Source: Holophagae bacterium (GTDB lineage: Bacteria; Acidobacteriota; Holophagae; Acanthopleuribacterales; Acanthopleuribacteraceae). Taken from it: 64,000 bases of DNA. Below are positions 53,236 through 63,622 of this stretch, in pieces. Under the pieces are notes generated by a model. That model searched no databases. It had not been told where the DNA came from and worked only from the letters and a program-made list of their open reading frames with translations. Where the stretch lies: positions 372,001 to 436,000 of the forward strand of contig JAJCXM010000008.1 of NCBI GenBank assembly GCA_029263455.1. The letters are read 5' to 3'. The position numbers and the translations under genes are program-made. Positions within the stretch are counted from its first letter, which is position 1; every line of letters begins with the position of its first letter.

Positions 53236-56200
53236 TGACCATTAAGATTGCAACCCACGAATTCTGCTACATGTTTTGCTCGCTACAATCGTTGATAGTG
53301 GGGGGATTATTTTTCGGATTGGCCTTCTTGTTCACAGCAAACGGGGTTGAATTCCAGTTTGCCGCACGCGGAGGGCTTGTCTTTATCAATTCACCCTATG
53401 CGATCACCACTTTTCTGGTTTCCATGTGTTTGCTCGCCATTTTCGCCACACCAGCCTATATGGCGAATACGGTATTGAAGGATTTTGAAAGTGGTTTTGA
53501 CGCTATTCTCTTTTCGGCGCCTATCACGAAAAGTAGATACTTAATCGGGCGTTTCTTGGGCGCATATTCGGCATTGTCATTGGCTTTGTTGGCTGCGCCG
53601 GTCGGGTTGTGGCTGGGCACTCTTTGGCCTTGGGCCGTGCCGGAAACGCTTACGACAAACAACATAAGCCATTACGCGATCATATACTTTGGCTTTGTGT
53701 TGCCATCCATGTTCACCGTTTCTTGTGTGATATTTGCTGTGGCGGCCTGGAGTCGCAGCATGATTGCCAGCTATATAGCAGCGCTATCGATGTTGGTATT
53801 GTATTTGACTGTGGTCCATTCGGGCACAGTGTCTGATCTATTTGATCCATTTATGGTTGAGCTCTTTTACGAACAGACCCGTTACTGGACTGCGTTTGAG
53901 CGTAACAATCGCCTCATCGGTTATTCGGGCGTCATTCTTGCCAACCGCGCACTTTGGCTAGGGATTGCAGTCTCTTTTCTAGCGGCTGCGATCAGAATAT
54001 TTTCATTCAGGACCTCTTCAAGTGTTGCCAAACAAAGCACCCAAGCTTCAACGACAAGTGAAATCGATGACGCAGGCTACCAAGAACACCTTTGTGCATC
54101 CGACTGGCGTTCTGGTACTCACCTCAAACAGTGCTGGTACCGAACTAAATTTGAAATATTGGCGGTGCTGAAGAGTAGGCCGTTTGTGGTGTTGATGTCG
54201 TTCTGTTTCGTGCTCTTGTTTTTTGCCATCACGGGCCGCGAAACGCTGTATGACGTGAAGTCATACCCATTGACTCGATTGTTATTGGTTGCGATTATGG
54301 AGTCACTGACCGTGGCATTGATGGCCGTGCTCGCGTTTTATAGTGCCGACGTTGTTTGGCGGGAAAGAAGTTGTAGCTTCGATGAAATCATGGATGCCCT
54401 GCCTGCGCCAAATTGGGTCTTTGTGGTCAGTAAAATTGTGGCGCTGGCGATAGTCATGCACGCGATTGTTTTGATGGGGATTCTAATCGCCATCTCATTG
54501 CAAATTTTTAGCGGCTATCATGACCTACAAATTGGACTATATGTGGGCCGGGGGCTGATCTATTACCCCATTGCCTATGTCTTTCTGGCGGTCTTGACGG
54601 TTTTCTTTCAGGTTTTGGCTAAGAACCGCATGCTGGGTATCTTCTGTTTCGTCGTGTTTATGTCGTTATTGGCCCTGTCACGCGATGTGTTTGGCTTTGA
54701 ACATATTCTCATTAGTTATGGGCTACCCGGTATCGCGGCACCGCTTTCGGACATGAATGCCGACAGTCGCTTTGCTGCGGTAGGTATTTGGGCACGCGTC
54801 TATTGGGGCTCCATTGCGGGTCTAATCTTGTTGCTAATTTACGTGTTGTGGAACCGTGGCGTTTTGCAACCTTTAAGGCTCCGCTTAAGGAACCTGCGTA
54901 TATTTAGAACACGTGGCTACGCATTGTCCGTTCTTGCTCTGTTTGCCCTATTCGTAACATCCGGACTGACGATTTACACCAATACAAATGTACTGAATAA
55001 GTACCGTACCAAACGCGACATAGAAGACATCAAATTCACGTACGAGCACAAATACCGCCAGTTCGAGAGCTTGCCGATGCCACGAATCGTGGACGTGAAT
55101 ATGGATGTCGATATTTTTCCCTATCGTCGCAGGATAGATGTTCAAGGCACTCATATACTGGAGAATAAAAGTGGTCAAGAAATTCACACGGTGCACATCA
55201 CCTTTCCCATCAACGCCGCAGTGGTGATGGTGGAACTTGAAGGTGCGGTACAGATTTCGGTGGACGAGGAATGCGCCTACTATATATTCAACTTTGACCG
55301 GGCCATGCTACCCGGAGAGCAACGTCGCCTTGCGTTTGTGACACGAATCCAGCAGCGAGGGTTCCCTAACTCTGAACCGGACGTGACGCTGGTGCGCAAA
55401 GGCACATTCATTCGCAATACGCAGATTACTCCCTATATTGGATTCTGTCCCAGCATCATGCTCGACGACAACAAGACGCGCCGCCGCTACGGGTTGCAGC
55501 CCTTAGCGCGATTGCCAAAGTTGGAAGATATCGCCAGTCACGACACCAACATGATCCGCCAGGACAGCGATTATGTGGACTTTGAGGTGACGGTCTCAAC
55601 AGTCGTAGGTCAGACGGCTGTCTCGCCGGGGTACTTGGTAAACGATTGGAAGGAAGGCGGTCGGCATTATTTCACTTACAAAATGGACGCGCCGATGATG
55701 AATTCTTACGGTTTCTTGTCGGCCGAGTACGAAATTGTCCGTGACTCTTGGCATGACGTACAGATTGAAGTGTTTCATCATGCGCCTCACTCATTTAATG
55801 TGCCGCGTATGATTGCGGCCGTTAAGGACAGTCTCAGCTATTATTCCGATGCCTTCAGTCACTACCAATATCGTCAATTACGTATTTTAGAGTTCCCGGC
55901 CTATCGAAAATTCGCGCAGTCGTTCCCTAATACGATTCCATTTTCTGAAGACATCGGCTTCGTTGCAGATGTGAGCGACCCTCGTGAGCTTGACTTACCC
56001 TATTTCGTCACGGCGCATGAGGTGGCGCACCAGTGGTGGGCACATCAAGTGATGGCGGCAAACGTACAGGGTGGTTCGATGTTGATAGAAACCTTGGCGC
56101 AGTACAGTGCGTTGATGGTTTTGCAGCAAAAGCTTGGCAAACATCAGGTTCGCAGGTTTCTGAAACACGAATTGGACCGCTATTTGAGTGGTCGGGCTGT

Positions 56201-56885
56201 TGACGCAGTAGGAGAACAACCACTCTTCTTGGTTGAAGATCAAGACTACATTTACTATCGAAAAGGCTCCTTGATCATGTACGCGCTACAGGATTATGTC
56301 GGCGAGGAAGTGATCAACCGGGCACTGAATCGGATGCTTGAGGCTCATGCCTATAGGTCAAAGCCTTATGCGATTTCGACGGACCTGATCGCGTACTTGA
56401 AGCAGGAGGCGGGTGTAGAGTTTCATGCACTGATCAAAGATTTATTTCAGGAAATCACCATATATGACCTGAGTCTAAAGCAGGCAACCGTCGCAGAAAT
56501 GGTCGATGGCCGATTCAAAGTCACACTTAGGGTCGATGCGGCTAAGTATTACGCCGACAAACAGGGCAATGAAACAAAAACGCCCTTTGATGTGGCGGTC
56601 GACATCGGCCTGTTTCTTAGGAGTCCGGCAGATAGTAGCTTTACGGATAGCGACGTTATCTGGCTGAAAAAACACCCGATAGATCAAGATCATTCGGTTA
56701 TCGAGATAATGGTGGACCAGGTTCCTGAATTTTCGGGAATCGATCCGTATCACAAACTCATTGACCGTAATTCTGACGATAATCTTGCGGCAGTTGAAAA
56801 CGAGGTGAGTCTGGCCGGCTTTAGAAACTTGCTGGGCTCAGCCGACGATCTGTCGTTATCAGGCATTGACGTTAGTATTGAGTAG
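53232..56885 (+). CDS. ABC-2-type permease fused to an M1 metallopeptidase
   Basis: A 1217-residue membrane protein. The first about 580 residues hold 12 hydrophobic segments in two ABC-2 permease-like halves (YLIGRFLGAYSALSLALLAA; FVVLMSFCFVLLFFAITG). From about residue 600 an M1 aminopeptidase-like region follows: a beta-sandwich (VDVNMDVDIFPYRRRIDVQG), then zinc site HEVAHQWWAH with the third ligand in LIETLAQYSAL. The exopeptidase GxMEN motif is not obvious (IPFSEDIGF stands there). The peptidase would lie outside the inner membrane. With the ATP-binding protein it may export and process, or survey, envelope proteins; such fusions are known in Bacteroidota and Acidobacteriota. Confidence 0.9.
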   Translation: MMTIKIATHEFCYMFCSLQSLIVGGLFFGLAFLFTANGVEFQFAARGGLVFINSPYAITTFLVSMCLLAIFATPAYMANTVLKDFESGFDAILFSAPITKSRYLIGRFLGAYSALSLALLAAPVGLWLGTLWPWAVPETLTTNNISHYAIIYFGFVLPSMFTVSCVIFAVAAWSRSMIASYIAALSMLVLYLTVVHSGTVSDLFDPFMVELFYEQTRYWTAFERNNRLIGYSGVILANRALWLGIAVSFLAAAIRIFSFRTSSSVAKQSTQASTTSEIDDAGYQEHLCASDWRSGTHLKQCWYRTKFEILAVLKSRPFVVLMSFCFVLLFFAITGRETLYDVKSYPLTRLLLVAIMESLTVALMAVLAFYSADVVWRERSCSFDEIMDALPAPNWVFVVSKIVALAIVMHAIVLMGILIAISLQIFSGYHDLQIGLYVGRGLIYYPIAYVFLAVLTVFFQVLAKNRMLGIFCFVVFMSLLALSRDVFGFEHILISYGLPGIAAPLSDMNADSRFAAVGIWARVYWGSIAGLILLLIYVLWNRGVLQPLRLRLRNLRIFRTRGYALSVLALFALFVTSGLTIYTNTNVLNKYRTKRDIEDIKFTYEHKYRQFESLPMPRIVDVNMDVDIFPYRRRIDVQGTHILENKSGQEIHTVHITFPINAAVVMVELEGAVQISVDEECAYYIFNFDRAMLPGEQRRLAFVTRIQQRGFPNSEPDVTLVRKGTFIRNTQITPYIGFCPSIMLDDNKTRRRYGLQPLARLPKLEDIASHDTNMIRQDSDYVDFEVTVSTVVGQTAVSPGYLVNDWKEGGRHYFTYKMDAPMMNSYGFLSAEYEIVRDSWHDVQIEVFHHAPHSFNVPRMIAAVKDSLSYYSDAFSHYQYRQLRILEFPAYRKFAQSFPNTIPFSEDIGFVADVSDPRELDLPYFVTAHEVAHQWWAHQVMAANVQGGSMLIETLAQYSALMVLQQKLGKHQVRRFLKHELDRYLSGRAVDAVGEQPLFLVEDQDYIYYRKGSLIMYALQDYVGEEVINRALNRMLEAHAYRSKPYAISTDLIAYLKQEAGVEFHALIKDLFQEITIYDLSLKQATVAEMVDGRFKVTLRVDAAKYYADKQGNETKTPFDVAVDIGLFLRSPADSSFTDSDVIWLKKHPIDQDHSVIEIMVDQVPEFSGIDPYHKLIDRNSDDNLAAVENEVSLAGFRNLLGSADDLSLSGIDVSIE

Positions 56886-56968
56886 GCGTTTGTTCGGGGG
56901 GGCGGTCGACAGTTCTGCGATCAAATGCGCCGACGTGTCGTGAGCTCGGACCTAATTGGAGTGACTGA

Positions 56969-58138
56969 TCACTGGAGTTTGTAACGGTAGCGCACGACCT
57001 GAAAGTCGCCATCCACAAGCTCCATGGTATAGGCGGACTCGCCCCTGAACACCATGTTCGGAATGGAATCCGCCCCTACAAAGCCGAGGTGGGGCATTTT
57101 TTGTATACCGATATATTGTCCATCGCTGGAAAAGAGATCGGCGATCTGCGTTCCGTCGCTCTCGGTTTCACGCACGGCGATGATGGTTCCGTCTGCCGTG
57201 ATCAGAAGACCGGCCAATGGATCCAAAAGTGGTGTAATGGCGCTCAGCTCGAAAGACTGTTCGATCAAGTGGCGGGTAACTCGGTCAGCGATTGGGGGAA
57301 TATCAGCTTTGAATCGAGCGACATAGTCGTCGATCATTTCGTCTACTTTTGAAGCGTTTCGGTACTTTGGCTCGAACCTTTTTTCGATCAAGCGCGTTTT
57401 TGTCATGTCTGGCAGCCACTGGGTGATTTGGTAGCGATCCGATATCGCCGTCACTAGCTGTCCTTGTAAACCAAAAGCAGCCAATCCACGAGCCCTATGT
57501 TGAGAGGCGATCACCTCGGCAAAACGTGTCTTGAGATAGTTTTGGTCGTTCATCTTCTTGGCGTCAAAGGGCGTCATCGAGGCCTTGGTCAATTCGATTT
57601 CAAAGGCTAGCTCTAGACTCATGACGCCTTGCTTAACGTCAAAGGATTTGGCGTAGGGACCTATGTAGTGAACCCACATTTGTTTACCATCGGCACTAAA
57701 GTGAGCTAGTCGAACAGATCCCTTGGTCACCTTTTTTTCTTCGATGAACTCAAATGCGTCGTCGAAATAAAAAAAGCGCCCAGTGTCGTTCAGCGCCTCC
57801 AATGCGATGGCGGTGCCGTCCAAACACACCGTGAAATTGATAAGCCGTTGGAATTCTCCTGGACCTCGGCCCTCGCCGTATAGTTCGCGTATGAACTGGC
57901 CGTGTTCGTCAAAGCACAAAACACGATTGGCGCCACTATCGGCGACGAATATGCGTCCGTCGGGAGCAGCGGTCACTTTTGGGTATAAGCCACTCCAAAG
58001 ATAGGCATCACCTTGATGTGTGTCACCTCCGAATCGAAGATCCTCGTCGAAAACTAGCGTCTTGGGCATGCCAGTGGGTTTGATTCCGTTGACCACGACC
58101 GGGACTTCGAGCATGATTCCAATCAGAAACGCGATCAT
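56969..58138 (-). CDS. Exported 6-bladed NHL-type beta-propeller
   Basis: A 389-residue protein with a short hydrophobic N-terminus (MIAFLIGIMLEVPVVV). Propeller blades are seen as VTAAPDGRIFVADSGANRVL, FDEHGQFIRELYGEGRGPGEF, and later repeats, matching the 6-bladed NHL group. The motif GxGxGPGEF is characteristic. No enzymatic site is evident. It probably binds a ligand or partner in the periplasm. Its neighbours on the same strand begin 95 bp upstream. Confidence 0.8.
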   Translation of the reverse strand: MIAFLIGIMLEVPVVVNGIKPTGMPKTLVFDEDLRFGGDTHQGDAYLWSGLYPKVTAAPDGRIFVADSGANRVLCFDEHGQFIRELYGEGRGPGEFQRLINFTVCLDGTAIALEALNDTGRFFYFDDAFEFIEEKKVTKGSVRLAHFSADGKQMWVHYIGPYAKSFDVKQGVMSLELAFEIELTKASMTPFDAKKMNDQNYLKTRFAEVIASQHRARGLAAFGLQGQLVTAISDRYQITQWLPDMTKTRLIEKRFEPKYRNASKVDEMIDDYVARFKADIPPIADRVTRHLIEQSFELSAITPLLDPLAGLLITADGTIIAVRETESDGTQIADLFSSDGQYIGIQKMPHLGFVGADSIPNMVFRGESAYTMELVDGDFQVVRYRYKLQ

Positions 58139-58232
58139 GAGTTCCGCCTTTGGTTTTAAGGTGGGTACGCAACCTAATTCTGGATTGTTTCTAATCGCCC
58201 AATACGCAGTTTTCGATTTGGTTTTCTTGTGT

Positions 58233-61232
58233 CTATTCGATGGTGATTTCTGCGATCAGGATTTGATCATTAATTTCATTGTGCTCGTCAAAGCGCAAGA
58301 AACGGGTCGTTTGTTTCTGATTATCCCGTCCATAGTCTCGAAAGATATCGGCTTGAACACTGATAGGTCCAAAAAGAGATGTCCGAGCATCGCCGTAAAG
58401 ATTGGCTTCAATGCGGTACACTCCTGGAATCGCTTTCTTCACAAGGATCACTTGCGGGCCGTAACTTTGCCAAATGTCATATAGGTAGCGCGCGCCCGAT
58501 TTGGTTTGCACGTTGCCGTAATAGCATTTTTCTCCCCGGGGATCGGTCACCCACAAGTCGACAGTCGAGTTTGGCGTGTCCCAAGTAAGACAAAAACGAA
58601 GATCAAAATGCATAGGCTCATCACCTAAATTTGGATTTGCCGCCTGCAAATTCTTTCGCGCGGCGACCAAAGCATTCTTTTCCTCAAGTGAGATAAACCC
58701 AATGCCTACAGGATCTTGCGGCCAAGATCCCGTGATGACATGATCGAATAGATCAAGGGCGAGCTGATATTCATTTGTGCTCAGATAGGCCAAGGCCAAT
58801 TGGCGCCAAGCTTGGGGTAGATCGGGCCTTAACATGGTCACTTTGGCCAATGCCCAAATGGCGTCCCAATTGTATCCGTGGGCACGATAATGCATTGCCA
58901 GTAGTGTCAGCGTATTGTGCGTGTCAGGTGTCAATTCCGCCAGATTTGACAAGACACGGTGGCCCATCTCACCGAGCTGCTTTTCGAAGAGGAGGGAGGC
59001 TACATCAAGATAAAATGAAGGGCTTTCGGCATATTTGGCTCGTTGAAATGCGTATTGTTCTTGTATCTGTTGGTCGTTCAGATTCAACAGAGCATTAATA
59101 TAGTGCGTATCGGTATCGTAGGGTTTCACCTTCAAGAGGATAGTAGCAGGGCTTGCGGTTACGACTAGGCACTCCTCAACAGAGGCGTAACGCATCACAA
59201 CCGTTACGAGGGTTTGTAAATCAGCGTTGATTTTGAGATCGTTGAAGGTGACAGAGTTGAATCCAGGCATGAATGCGCCCATGGAATAAACGCCAGCATC
59301 TGGATTGATGAATGCTTCACCGTTGATGTCCGTTACAGCTGACCGATTCCCTTGTTGGTTGTCAATTTGAATAGAAACGCCGGGGAGGGCATCGCCTTGT
59401 TCGCAAATGACTTTTATTCTAAGACCAGAATTCTTAGGGTCTGAACTTAAGTAGTAATTGACACTTGTGTACCACTCATGTGTTTTGATCGCTTTTTCAG
59501 CCACTTTTTGACTTGGTCGTAGTGGCGGGATTGTAAATTCCTCAGCGTACCATTCACGCAGATCGTCATACTCTGATTGAATAGCTTCTCTATTTTCCTT
59601 GCTGTCCTGGATTTGGTCTGCCTCCCAGTCAGCCATATCCTCTAGTGCCTCTTCAAAATCTTCTAATAACTCGGGCGGCGGCTCAATGCCATATAAGGCA
59701 TATTGCCATGCATCTTCGAGCACGATGAGTGATGTGAAGGCTGTTACGAGGCCAAACTCGATGGCTATATCACGTAGAGAGTCTGCGTGATCAGCATGCA
59801 TGAAACGAGCGCGCGCGATTTCGGCATTAGCCCATAGCACGGCGACCCACGGCGATTCGGTTCCCGCGAGGCTAATAGGACCGAAGCGATGTTCTTGTAA
59901 GCGCACGGCAATCGTCTCAGCCTGTGTCTTTCCGATCACCTCAATAGAATCAGTGTACCGACGAATATGAGGTACACCATCAAGCGGATGGATTTGAAAA
60001 TCGCTAACGGAAGAAACGTGATTTAGCTGGTCAGCAATCTGAGAAACGGACGAGGCGGTGAGGTCTATAACGCGACCGCCAGATAGTGAGACAATTTGCC
60101 ACAAAGCCTGTGTATCTACATTTGGAACGCTGGCCAACGCATGCATTGGAAAACTTGGAATCACTGGAATGTCTTCGCAAAATGTGTCCACGGCGTCGGT
60201 CACTAATAGGCCCAGGTCGGCATGGTAGTTATTGAAATTGACGGCTCCTAAACATGACGCCCCGTCAATTAACAGGCCCATGAGAAAGGCTTCAAGGTCT
60301 CGGGTCTTCCCGTCTTGAATGGTAAAGAACGCGACCTCCTCAACATGATAGCTGAAGGGTACAACAGTGACTTCGACTTCATCTTCTTGTTTCAGGTATG
60401 ACTCGATGAGTTGCCATTCTTTTTGTCGGTTGCGGTTCATGGCGGATCCTGAAACGTCCCAAAAAAGACTGATGTGAGTAGGCTTAATTACCTTAGTCAG
60501 GCGATCGTTTGTGGGAATTACGAATCTGAAATAGTGACTACCGTTAACGTCACAGTCATTCCTCCATAACTTCGCAATGCTACTGATTTCTATCTCTAGG
60601 TCGTTGGGGAATTGCTCTAAATGCGTTGTCATGCTCAATCCGTTTCCTGTCTTGGTGAAACGTAAATTGCTGTATGAACCAAGGATCTTTTGTTGCGTGA
60701 TTGAACCCTTGAGATTTATGGTGAGTTGGCCTTGTTTTATCAATTCTGACAGGCGAACAGGAGGCCGATATAACCAGGAGCGATGGTCACGCGGAAGAAC
60801 CTCTAGAATCTCGATAACCAATCGTTTGCTGTCACGAGCGGGAACCGGATAGACGTCAGCACGAAAATCACGTCCCTGAACCTGTTCAACAAGACCTGGG
60901 TCCACTTTCATACTAACTATCTCATCGTAGGCTTGCCGACCCTTCGCTTTGTCTACCACGACACCTTCACGTAATTGGCCGTCAACCTCCATCGCGAAAC
61001 GGGTGACGAAGGCGTCACCTGGCAATGGAAACTCCAGTCTGGCTTCGAGGTCACGGTCGTTGGCGTTGAAGTAGGTGAGGTCGTAGGTAGTCACGGCCGC
61101 ATCGTTATCGATGTCGACATTCAACGCCAGTGATTGGATAAACAGTGCTTGTTCAGTTGGTTGAATCACTTTTAGTTTGGCGACGGGCGTACCACTACCT
61201 GCTAACATAAGTAAACACAGTACGATGCACAT
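58233..61232 (-). CDS. Exported VIT/vWA-domain protein with TPRs and DUF2135
   Basis: Start set at ATG 61232, preceded by AAAGGAG at six bases; the frame opens 84 codons earlier without support. The 999-residue protein has a signal peptide (MCIVLCLLMLAGSG), a VIT domain at about 20-150 (DLEARLEFPLPGDAFVTRFA, with VVDKAKGRQAYDEIV), and a vWA domain whose metal site is DVSGSAMNRN. A carboxypeptidase-like beta-sandwich (ALPGVSIQIDNQQGNRSAVT) and TPR-like helices follow. The C-terminal DUF2135 reads CLTWDTPNSTVDLWVTDPRG. VIT-vWA proteins are metal-dependent adhesive surface proteins; a partner is not identified. Confidence 0.85.
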   Translation of the reverse strand: MCIVLCLLMLAGSGTPVAKLKVIQPTEQALFIQSLALNVDIDNDAAVTTYDLTYFNANDRDLEARLEFPLPGDAFVTRFAMEVDGQLREGVVVDKAKGRQAYDEIVSMKVDPGLVEQVQGRDFRADVYPVPARDSKRLVIEILEVLPRDHRSWLYRPPVRLSELIKQGQLTINLKGSITQQKILGSYSNLRFTKTGNGLSMTTHLEQFPNDLEIEISSIAKLWRNDCDVNGSHYFRFVIPTNDRLTKVIKPTHISLFWDVSGSAMNRNRQKEWQLIESYLKQEDEVEVTVVPFSYHVEEVAFFTIQDGKTRDLEAFLMGLLIDGASCLGAVNFNNYHADLGLLVTDAVDTFCEDIPVIPSFPMHALASVPNVDTQALWQIVSLSGGRVIDLTASSVSQIADQLNHVSSVSDFQIHPLDGVPHIRRYTDSIEVIGKTQAETIAVRLQEHRFGPISLAGTESPWVAVLWANAEIARARFMHADHADSLRDIAIEFGLVTAFTSLIVLEDAWQYALYGIEPPPELLEDFEEALEDMADWEADQIQDSKENREAIQSEYDDLREWYAEEFTIPPLRPSQKVAEKAIKTHEWYTSVNYYLSSDPKNSGLRIKVICEQGDALPGVSIQIDNQQGNRSAVTDINGEAFINPDAGVYSMGAFMPGFNSVTFNDLKINADLQTLVTVVMRYASVEECLVVTASPATILLKVKPYDTDTHYINALLNLNDQQIQEQYAFQRAKYAESPSFYLDVASLLFEKQLGEMGHRVLSNLAELTPDTHNTLTLLAMHYRAHGYNWDAIWALAKVTMLRPDLPQAWRQLALAYLSTNEYQLALDLFDHVITGSWPQDPVGIGFISLEEKNALVAARKNLQAANPNLGDEPMHFDLRFCLTWDTPNSTVDLWVTDPRGEKCYYGNVQTKSGARYLYDIWQSYGPQVILVKKAIPGVYRIEANLYGDARTSLFGPISVQADIFRDYGRDNQKQTTRFLRFDEHNEINDQILIAEITIE

Positions 61233-61544
61233 AATCTGCTCCTTTGAGTTAAGGTGCAGGCCCGCGATTCTGTAAGTTGCATTGATAATGCCAGATTTCT
61301 TTTCGAATTTGTAACCAGTTGTAAAATAAGGGTTTTTCTGGGTGCTGTGCTTCGCTACGATTGGCATCAAAGACCGACGAATCCATTGAGTTGAACCGTG
61401 AAATTTATATAGATGGCGGCTAGCATTGACTTGTACATTTTGGAGACTTAGGCTTGCAGTTGCGGTAGCAGTTGGGGAAAGCAATTAATCGACTATAAGT
61501 AAGTATATGAAGAAGATCATTTATTGGTCGTGAGGGGAATCGCC

Positions 61545-63539
61545 TTGAATGCAAAGCTTGGCCTATACGTCATAATTTCTGTGGTGATGAGTTACGCCGG
61601 TCCAGGGCCGACGGTTGCTCGTCAGTGGAATGAATTGTTGCTTGAAGCCATTCGAAACGATTATGCGAGGCCCACGGTCCATGCTCGTAATCTGTATCAT
61701 GTGTCCATTGCGATGTGGGACGCCTGGGCTGTCTATGACAACACAGCCAACAAAATATTGACGCGAGAAACACATATAGCTGGCGACATTTTGGCTGCTC
61801 GCCAAGAAGCCTTAAGTTTTGCTGCTTATCGTGTTTTGGTAGCGCGATTCACCGATTCACCAGGGGCCGCTGAAATGCTGCCTCTCTTTGATGCCAAGAT
61901 GGATACGCTTGGTTACGACAAAATGAATGTTGGCGTGGTTGGCGATACGCCAGCAGCCATCGGAAACAGAATTGCCGCCAATGTGATCACGTTTGGGCTT
62001 AGCGATGGCTCCAACGAAGCGAATGAATATGAAGCGACCAATGGCTACATGCCCGTTAATCCACCGCTTGTTGTGGGGCTCCCGGGCAATCCGGACCTTG
62101 TAGAACCCAACAATTGGCAACCCTTGGTCCTGGATTTTTATATTGATCAGTCAGGTAATGTGATCATCGGTGGCTATCCTGACTTTCTTGGCCCGCATTG
62201 GGGCGGTGTGACGCCTTTCTCGTTGACTGCTGATCTACTAACACCAGGGAAACCAGGCGTTTATCTCGATCCGGGTTATCCGCCCTACTACGATGGCCCT
62301 CATGCAGATCCCGCCACGTACCGCGAAATATTTGCGGAAGTGGTGGTGATGTCCAGCCAATTAGACCCCGATCAAGGTCCCATGATCGATATTTCGCCGG
62401 CCAGCCTTGGTAATAATCCGATAGGCACCTATGACGGTCAGGGTTATGCCGTGAATCCCGTTACAGGACAACCCTATCAGCCCCAAATAGTGCCACTTGG
62501 CGATTACTCAAGGGTTCTGGCAGAGTTCTGGGCTGATGGACCTGCCTCAGAAACGCCACCGGGCCACTGGAACGTGCTGGCCAATGATGTGACAGACATT
62601 TTGGCAGCGAGTAAACGAACGGTCCGAGGTGCCGCGGTAGGTGATCTGGAATGGGACGTAAAGCTTTATCTTGCGCTCAATGGGGCCGTTCACGATGCGG
62701 CAGTCGCGGCATGGGGTGCGAAGGGTTATTACGATTTTATTAGACCTATTTCTGCGATTAGGTACATGGCTGGGCTGGGCCAGAGTTCAGATCCAGGTGG
62801 GCCGTCCTACCATCCAGATGGTATTCCACTTGTCGAAGATGTGATTGCTGTGATTACAGTCGAAAGCACCGCAATGGGAGGAATCCACGAACACTTACTT
62901 GGCGACGGCGGTGAAAACATAGGTAAGTTGGCCTTCTATGCTTGGGCTGGTCAGGTAGAGGACCCTATTAACGAATTTGGTGGGGTGGAATGGATATTGG
63001 CGGATAATTGGGTGCCATATCAGCGCGATACGTTCGTGACGCCTCCTTTTGCTGGTTATTTGTCTGGCCACTCTACGTTTAGCAGGGCAGCAGCCGAAGT
63101 GATGACGGCGGTAACCGGAAGTCCCTATTTCCCAGGCGGGCTTGGAAGCTACCAGATGACGGCTCACGAGTTCCTCGTCTTCGAGGATGGACCTTCGATG
63201 GACATCACCTTACAGTGGTGTTCTTATTACGATGCTGCTGATGAGGCTGGCTTATCGAGACTTTGGGGAGGCATCCACCCGCGGGCAGATGATCTGCCCG
63301 GTCGCATATTGGGTCAAACGATCGGATCGCTTGCCTTGGACAGGGCACAGCTGATTTTCGCGGGCTTAGTGCCGTGTCCGGAAGATTTAACCGGTGATCA
63401 GCTAATCAGTGTGAGTGATGTGACCGCGATGTCCCCATATTGGCGTGGCACCGAAGAGATTGCTGATTTTGACGGTAATGGCCTCGTTAATATATTGGAC
63501 TGTTTTGCAGTTATCGAATTGTACGGTGAATGTCTATAG
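61545..63539 (+). CDS. Vanadium-haloperoxidase-like enzyme with GC-type dockerin
   Basis: Start set at TTG 61545 with GAGGGG seven bases upstream; the frame opens at 61524. The product is about 664 aa with a signal-like N-terminus (KLGLYVIISVVMSYAG). Residues about 20-590 resemble vanadate-dependent haloperoxidases and PAP2 phosphatases: ARNLYHVSIAMWDAWAVY, the anion loop GYLSGHSTFSRAAAEVM, and the axial-His segment RLWGGIHPRADD. The C-terminal 60 residues (CPEDLTGDQLISVSDVTAM, then DFDGNGLVNILDCFAVIELY) form a dockerin-like pair of calcium loops ending in Cys. It would attach the secreted enzyme to a scaffold. Substrate is unknown. Confidence 0.83.
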   Translation: MNAKLGLYVIISVVMSYAGPGPTVARQWNELLLEAIRNDYARPTVHARNLYHVSIAMWDAWAVYDNTANKILTRETHIAGDILAARQEALSFAAYRVLVARFTDSPGAAEMLPLFDAKMDTLGYDKMNVGVVGDTPAAIGNRIAANVITFGLSDGSNEANEYEATNGYMPVNPPLVVGLPGNPDLVEPNNWQPLVLDFYIDQSGNVIIGGYPDFLGPHWGGVTPFSLTADLLTPGKPGVYLDPGYPPYYDGPHADPATYREIFAEVVVMSSQLDPDQGPMIDISPASLGNNPIGTYDGQGYAVNPVTGQPYQPQIVPLGDYSRVLAEFWADGPASETPPGHWNVLANDVTDILAASKRTVRGAAVGDLEWDVKLYLALNGAVHDAAVAAWGAKGYYDFIRPISAIRYMAGLGQSSDPGGPSYHPDGIPLVEDVIAVITVESTAMGGIHEHLLGDGGENIGKLAFYAWAGQVEDPINEFGGVEWILADNWVPYQRDTFVTPPFAGYLSGHSTFSRAAAEVMTAVTGSPYFPGGLGSYQMTAHEFLVFEDGPSMDITLQWCSYYDAADEAGLSRLWGGIHPRADDLPGRILGQTIGSLALDRAQLIFAGLVPCPEDLTGDQLISVSDVTAMSPYWRGTEEIADFDGNGLVNILDCFAVIELYGECL

Positions 63540-63622
63540 GGCACGGACGAGCGATGTGAACGATGGCCTCGCCATATTGCCCTCATTTGTGGGCGAAATA
63601 AATAGGGTTCCTAGTTTTTTTC

